DNA of 10,275 nt, from NCBI GenBank assembly GCA_029267455.1, contig JAJUIX010000026.1, positions 1 to 10,275 of the forward strand. Direction: 5' to 3'. A program made the translations under genes and the position numbers. The notes under the pieces are model-generated. The model was not told the origin of the DNA and did not search any database. It saw only the letters and a list, made by a program, of their open reading frames with translations. Numbering within the stretch: position 1 is the stretch's first letter; each line of letters starts with the position of its first letter. This document shows, one piece after another, positions 7,626 through 10,275 of the stretch. The DNA is from Enteractinococcus sp. Lineage in GTDB: Bacteria; Actinomycetota; Actinomycetes; Actinomycetales; Micrococcaceae.

Positions 7626-8786
7626 ATGAGCGAATTGTTTCCCGATTATAAGGCACCTTGGGAGGCCGAGGACCACACGTTGCTGCGCGACCAAGCGGCC
7701 AAGTTCTTCGCCCGCGAAGTCACGCCTAACCAGGAGCGATGGGCTGAGCAGCACCAGGTTGACCGTGAATTATGGAACAAAAGCGGCGCTGCTGGTTTAT
7801 TGTGTACTGGCCTGCCCGATGAGTACGGTGGTGGTGGTGGTAACTTCGGCCACGAGGCCGTGGTCCAAGAGGAGCTGGCGCTGGCCCGAGACACTGCGTT
7901 CGGATTCAGCGTACACTCGACCATCGTCGCCCATTACATAGCGGCTTATGCAACAGAGGCGCAGAAGCAGCGCTGGATTCCGGCAATGGCGAACGGTGAG
8001 AAGGTGATTGGCATCGCTATGACCGAGCCCGGCACGGGTTCGGATTTGCAGGCAGTTCGTACGACTGCGATCCGCGACGGTGATCACTACGTGATCAATG
8101 GATCAAAGACGTTCATCTCGAATGCCACCCACGCTGACCTGATGGTTGTGGTGGCCAAGACTGACACGTCACAAGGCGCCCGTGGTATTTCATTGTTCGT
8201 GGTCGAGGTGGACAAGGTCGAGGGCTATGAGCGCGGACGGGTGTTGCAGAAGCTTGGGCAACACGGCCAGGACACGCGCGAGCTTACCTTCATCGACATG
8301 CGCGTACCCGCGGAGAATTTGCTTGGTGGCAAAGAAGGCCAGGGCTTCTTCCAGTTGATGGAACAGCTACCCCGTGAGCGCTTGATTATCGGAATTGCCG
8401 GTGTCGCGATGGCCGAGGCCGCAGTCTTGGAGGCGATCAAGTATGCCAAGGTACGGACGGCGTTTGGCAAGCCAATCCTGGATTTTCAGAACACGCGCTT
8501 CGTGCTTGCCGAGTGCAAGACCGAGGTATTGGCCGCGAAAACCTTTATGGATCACTGCGTCCAGCGCTACATGGACGGTGATCTCGACCCTGCCACCGCT
8601 TCAATGGCTAAGTTGCTCGGTACCGACAAGCAGGTCGCCATCATCGACCGTTGTCTGCAAGTGTTCGGCGGCTATGGTTATTTGATGGAGTATCCCATCG
8701 CGCAGATGTACGCCGCTGCGCGGGTGCAAAAAATCTACGGTGGCACCAACGAGATCATGAAGGAGCTGATCGGGCGATCACTTTGA
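7626..8786 (+). CDS. Acyl-CoA dehydrogenase, LCAD-like
   Basis: The 386-residue flavoenzyme introduces the alpha,beta double bond into an acyl-CoA and passes electrons to ETF. Signature stretches are IGIAMTEPGTGSDLQAVRTT (128-147) and WIPAMANGEK in the N-terminal and middle domains, and LQVFGGYGYLMEYPIAQMYAAARV (344-367) and IYGGTNEIMKELIGRSL (370-386) at the C-terminus. The position of the medium-chain catalytic Glu is Gly372 (IYGGT). The base is instead probably Glu269 in AVLEAIKYAKVRTAFGK, as in long-chain and isovaleryl-CoA dehydrogenases. Similarity to LCAD is strong through the C-terminal half. The gene starts 5 bases after the hydratase stop, with AGGA at 7611-7614. It is the last gene of the operon. 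Confidence 0.94.
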   Translation: MSELFPDYKAPWEAEDHTLLRDQAAKFFAREVTPNQERWAEQHQVDRELWNKSGAAGLLCTGLPDEYGGGGGNFGHEAVVQEELALARDTAFGFSVHSTIVAHYIAAYATEAQKQRWIPAMANGEKVIGIAMTEPGTGSDLQAVRTTAIRDGDHYVINGSKTFISNATHADLMVVVAKTDTSQGARGISLFVVEVDKVEGYERGRVLQKLGQHGQDTRELTFIDMRVPAENLLGGKEGQGFFQLMEQLPRERLIIGIAGVAMAEAAVLEAIKYAKVRTAFGKPILDFQNTRFVLAECKTEVLAAKTFMDHCVQRYMDGDLDPATASMAKLLGTDKQVAIIDRCLQVFGGYGYLMEYPIAQMYAAARVQKIYGGTNEIMKELIGRSL

Positions 8787-8823
8787 CGGAGCCTGTTAGC
8801 ATACTATCGTTGCGATGTAGGCC

Positions 8824-8845
8824 GGGACATTGATAACAATGTCCC
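8824..8845. terminator. Perfect hairpin after the operon, possible terminator
   Basis: GGGACATTG (8824-8832) and CAATGTCCC (8837-8845) form a 9-bp perfect stem with an ATAA loop, 37 bases after the dehydrogenase stop. It is followed by ATAATAAAG rather than a T run, so it is not a canonical intrinsic terminator. It may stabilise the 3' end of the operon transcript or be a dyad binding site. Confidence 0.35.
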
Positions 8846-8920
8846 ATAATAAAGGTAGCCGATGAATGGCGATGGAGCATCCTCTGGGCCACCATTAACG
8901 CTGCAGGCAGCTGCCTAGAT

Positions 8921-9125
8921 GAGACTGTAAATAAATCTGTATAACTACCCTCCACATTACAGGTGACCGTCCAGGCGGTCACCGAATTCAATACAAAAGC
9001 AATTTAATGCCGGCCCCAATCACGGATTGGCAAGGTCCATTGCTTTGAGGCCTGCTGGATCGCCAAGAAGGCCACTTTCGGTGCTGAGTCATCGGTGGTC
9101 GACCCGGTAGCCGGAGCGTAGGTCC
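8921..9125 (-). mobile_element. 3'-end remnant of an IS256-family insertion sequence
   Basis: Only the terminal part of the element survives. The outer end, read on the plus strand from 8921, is GAGACTGTAAATAAATCTGT followed by ATAACT, resembling the terminal inverted repeats of IS256-family elements in Pseudomonas. Inside it, on the minus strand, lies the decayed C-terminus of the transposase. No matching opposite end is in the window. The remnant sits exactly where the divergent gene belonging to the right-hand tetR promoter copy should be, so it may have caused that loss. The left boundary at 8921 is good; the right boundary is approximate. Confidence 0.72.
8957..9125 (-). pseudogene. IS256-family transposase, C-terminal remnant
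   Basis: The minus-strand translation reads TTDDSAPKVAFLAIQQASKQ followed by WTLPIRDWGRH, matching the family's conserved C-terminal pattern (DESA-K-YLAI...KWTMPIxxW). A TAA at 9006-9004 interrupts it. After a further frameshift, EFGDRLDGHL and a TAA at 8959-8957 form the expected end. The perfect stem seen in the DNA at 8962-8983 is explained by this coding sequence (GDRLDGH). The gene is dead and truncated at its 5' side. Confidence 0.75.
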
Positions 9126-9153
9126 TCTCTATCTGGGACAAAGCTTGGAGTAA

Positions 9154-9397
9154 CCGATTTCATCATTATCACCTGTCGAACGCATCAACACTATACGAAT
9201 GTATAGTATACTAAGGTTCAATAGCAGCGTTTCTGGTAACCTTGCACGTCCCGACCAATCGTGGCTGCTTAGCGTACAAAGTCAGCGCCAGCTTGATAAT
9301 CCGGTCATGTTCGAGGAACCACGCAGACTCAGCTATGCACAGGAGCTAGATAGTGAAGAAAACGGTGGGGGTATCCCCTAAAGTGAATAGCGACTTG
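9154..9397 (+). repeat. Right copy of the duplicated tetR / divergent promoter region
   Basis: This is the inverted partner of 2887-3135. It holds the first bases of a lost divergent gene (ATGATGAAATCGG read on the minus strand, 9166-9154), the operator, a leader of about 140 bp and the first 15 codons of the intact tetR. Beyond 9154 the divergent frame runs into unrelated sequence and stops at 9091-9089, giving only a 25-codon residue. The break point is next to the IS256 remnant. Confidence 0.92.
9185..9212 (+). promoter_or_regulatory. TetR-type operator and probable tetR promoter
   Basis: ACTATACGAATGTATAGT (9190-9207) is a dyad with 7-base arms and a 4-base centre. It shares CTATAC-N4-GTATAG with the operator in front of the operon, with the outermost pair changed from G-C to A-T on both sides. 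TATACT at 9207-9212 is a good -10 for tetR; the -35 is weak (TCAACA at 9185-9190, 16-bp spacing). The operator would lie between the boxes, so the regulator likely represses itself. Confidence 0.68.
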
Positions 9398-9961
9398 ACT
9401 GCGAAGGCACGCATCCGCAATGCGGCATTCGCTCTGTATGCGAACTACGGAGAGGACGCGACCTCGATGCGTGCCATTGCCGAGGCGGCGGGTGTAACGG
9501 TTGGTTTGGTGGTGCACCACTTTAGAACCAAGGACGGACTGCGCGAGGTTATCGAGCAACATATTGTTGATTTGTTCTTCGGCGCGATCAAGCAAGTCCC
9601 CCTCGAAGGAACCACGGCGGAGATTGCAGCTGCTCGTGACGAAGCGGTCGCGGACATGCTCTCTGATAACCCAGCGGTAGTCGGTTACCTCAGGCGGGCC
9701 TTGCTCGATCCCATGGGGCACCGCGGCCGTATTCTGGAGATGCTCACTGATCTTGCTGCCAAACAAGTGGCGACTTTGCGTAATGTCGGCGTAGCGTCGA
9801 AGGCACACCGTGACTCAAGTCAAGTAATTGGCGTCATGATTCGCCAGCTCGGGCAGCTCTTTCTTCAACCCATGGTCGATTCCATGTGGAGTCAATTGGC
9901 CGGACCCAACGCGGCTGAAGATGACAAGCCGCTCCTGGTAGTAAAGGTGCAGGAGTCCTGA
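9353..9961 (+). CDS. TetR-family transcriptional regulator
   Basis: The protein has 202 residues. The N-terminal DNA-binding domain spans about residues 14-75: ARIRNAAFALYANYGEDATS leads into the helix-turn-helix SMRAIAEAAGVTVGLVVHHF (38-57) and then RTKDGLREVI. The rest is a helical ligand-binding and dimerisation domain with no recognisable specificity. An in-frame TAG at 9347-9349 rules out a longer protein. AGGAG at 9341-9345 precedes GTG 9353 by 7 bases. In the duplicated stub the codon before this GTG is ATG, but here it is ATA, so GTG must serve as start. The gene is separated from the operon it probably controls by the IS256 remnant and reads in the same direction. By analogy with TetR regulators of acyl-CoA catabolism, an acyl-CoA intermediate is a likely inducer; this is inference. 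Confidence 0.9.
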   Translation: MKKTVGVSPKVNSDLTAKARIRNAAFALYANYGEDATSMRAIAEAAGVTVGLVVHHFRTKDGLREVIEQHIVDLFFGAIKQVPLEGTTAEIAAARDEAVADMLSDNPAVVGYLRRALLDPMGHRGRILEMLTDLAAKQVATLRNVGVASKAHRDSSQVIGVMIRQLGQLFLQPMVDSMWSQLAGPNAAEDDKPLLVVKVQES

Positions 9962-9967
9962 TTTGGA

Positions 9968-10056
9968 GTAGTTCAGACCAAATCTGACAGATCCCTTTGA
10001 AAAAGAGAGGGTTACCGGTTCTGATGAAGGTGTCTGTCAGGTCAAGTCTGAATTAC
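9968..10056. repeat. 89-bp imperfect inverted repeat between tetR and tRNA-Arg
   Basis: GTAGTTCAGACC...CTGACAGA (9968-9991) faces its near complement ending in GTCTGAATTAC (10033-10056). About 19 of 24 arm positions agree, with the outer 11 and inner 8 mostly identical and a divergent patch between. A smaller CCCTTT...AGAGGG pairing lies inside. The size and structure fit a MITE-like element or solo IS ends, and the transcript could fold into a long stem after tetR (stop at 9959-9961). There is no coding potential. Confidence 0.55.
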
Positions 10057-10106
10057 TACAGATGAGGAAATTGACTTCCCGGTAACTCATTGATTTGCCA
10101 AGTTAA

Positions 10107-10183
<77 letters not shown>

Positions 10184-10233
10184 AAAACGATTTTCACGGC
10201 ACTTTCGATGGCACCCCGGGGGCGCGGACGCGC

Positions 10234-10262
10234 ATGATAGCGGTTCAGCGTCGACGAGTCCA
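10234..10262 (-). promoter_or_regulatory. Probable tRNA-Arg promoter
   Basis: On the minus strand TGGACT (10262-10257) and TATCAT (10239-10234) are spaced by 17 bp. They are followed by a GC-rich discriminator (GCGCGTCCGCGCC), typical of stable-RNA promoters under stringent control. Transcription would begin about 45 bases before the mature tRNA end. Confidence 0.5.
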
Positions 10263-10275
10263 CGATTGGGAATGA

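Noticed and set aside
8962..8983. Perfect 8-bp hairpin with 6-base loop that looked like a terminator
   Set aside because: It has no T run on either strand and is explained as the GDRLDGH coding sequence at the end of the IS256-family transposase remnant.
9199..9381. 60-codon plus-strand frame upstream of and overlapping tetR, open in both repeat copies
   Set aside because: Differences between the two copies fall on all codon positions about equally and many change the residue, so there is no sign of protein constraint.
1635..10075. 14-bp match ATGAGGAAATTGAC at 1635-1648 (next to the IS3 end) and 10062-10075
   Set aside because: A match of this length can occur by chance in 10 kb and the flanks share nothing further.

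Overview
The window looks like accessory DNA from a Pseudomonas-like gammaproteobacterium. The basis is a pair of facing REP-type palindromes (212-281), a gammaproteobacterial tRNA-Arg(CCG) gene (10107-10183) and IS3-, IS256- and probably IS21-type debris. The genus is an inference from these motifs. The segment between a 3' tRNA-Arg fragment at 375-425 and the intact tRNA-Arg at 10107-10183 has the geometry of an island inserted at the 3' end of a tRNA gene. No integrase gene is visible.

Layout: 1-211 holds an unidentified partial reading frame with a REP pair upstream of it. The tRNA fragment lies at 375-425. About 1.2 kb without a convincing gene follows (426-1644), containing a cluster of GGCCC/GGGCC dyads at 1176-1266. 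An inactivated IS3-family element (IS407-like) occupies 1645-2879 and abuts the first 16 codons of a destroyed tetR gene (2887-2934). Divergent from that stub, behind a palindromic operator, starts a tightly packed five-gene operon on the plus strand (3123-8786): CaiB/BaiF or alpha-methylacyl-CoA racemase family protein, thiolase, AMP-forming acyl-CoA ligase, enoyl-CoA hydratase and LCAD-like acyl-CoA dehydrogenase. Downstream are a perfect hairpin, the decayed 3' end of an IS256-family element, a second copy of the tetR promoter region and an intact tetR gene (9353-9961). An 89-bp imperfect inverted repeat and the tRNA-Arg gene close the window.

The operon reads as a dedicated acyl-CoA degradation module: activation by the ligase, possible epimerisation (or CoA transfer) by the AMACR-like protein, alpha,beta-dehydrogenation, hydration and thiolysis. 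A 3-hydroxyacyl-CoA dehydrogenase is missing and would have to come from elsewhere. The racemase-like gene and the LCAD-type dehydrogenase make a methyl-branched, isoprenoid or sterol side-chain-like acid a reasonable guess, but the substrate cannot be read from the sequence.

The most unusual structure is regulatory. About 245 bp, comprising a tetR start, its leader, a palindromic operator and the start of the divergent gene, is present twice in inverted orientation, at 2887-3135 and 9154-9397, flanking the operon. The left copy lost its regulator next to the IS3 element. The right copy lost its divergent gene next to the IS256 remnant. The single surviving regulator, whose ATG has become ATA so that it must start at GTG, probably serves both operators.
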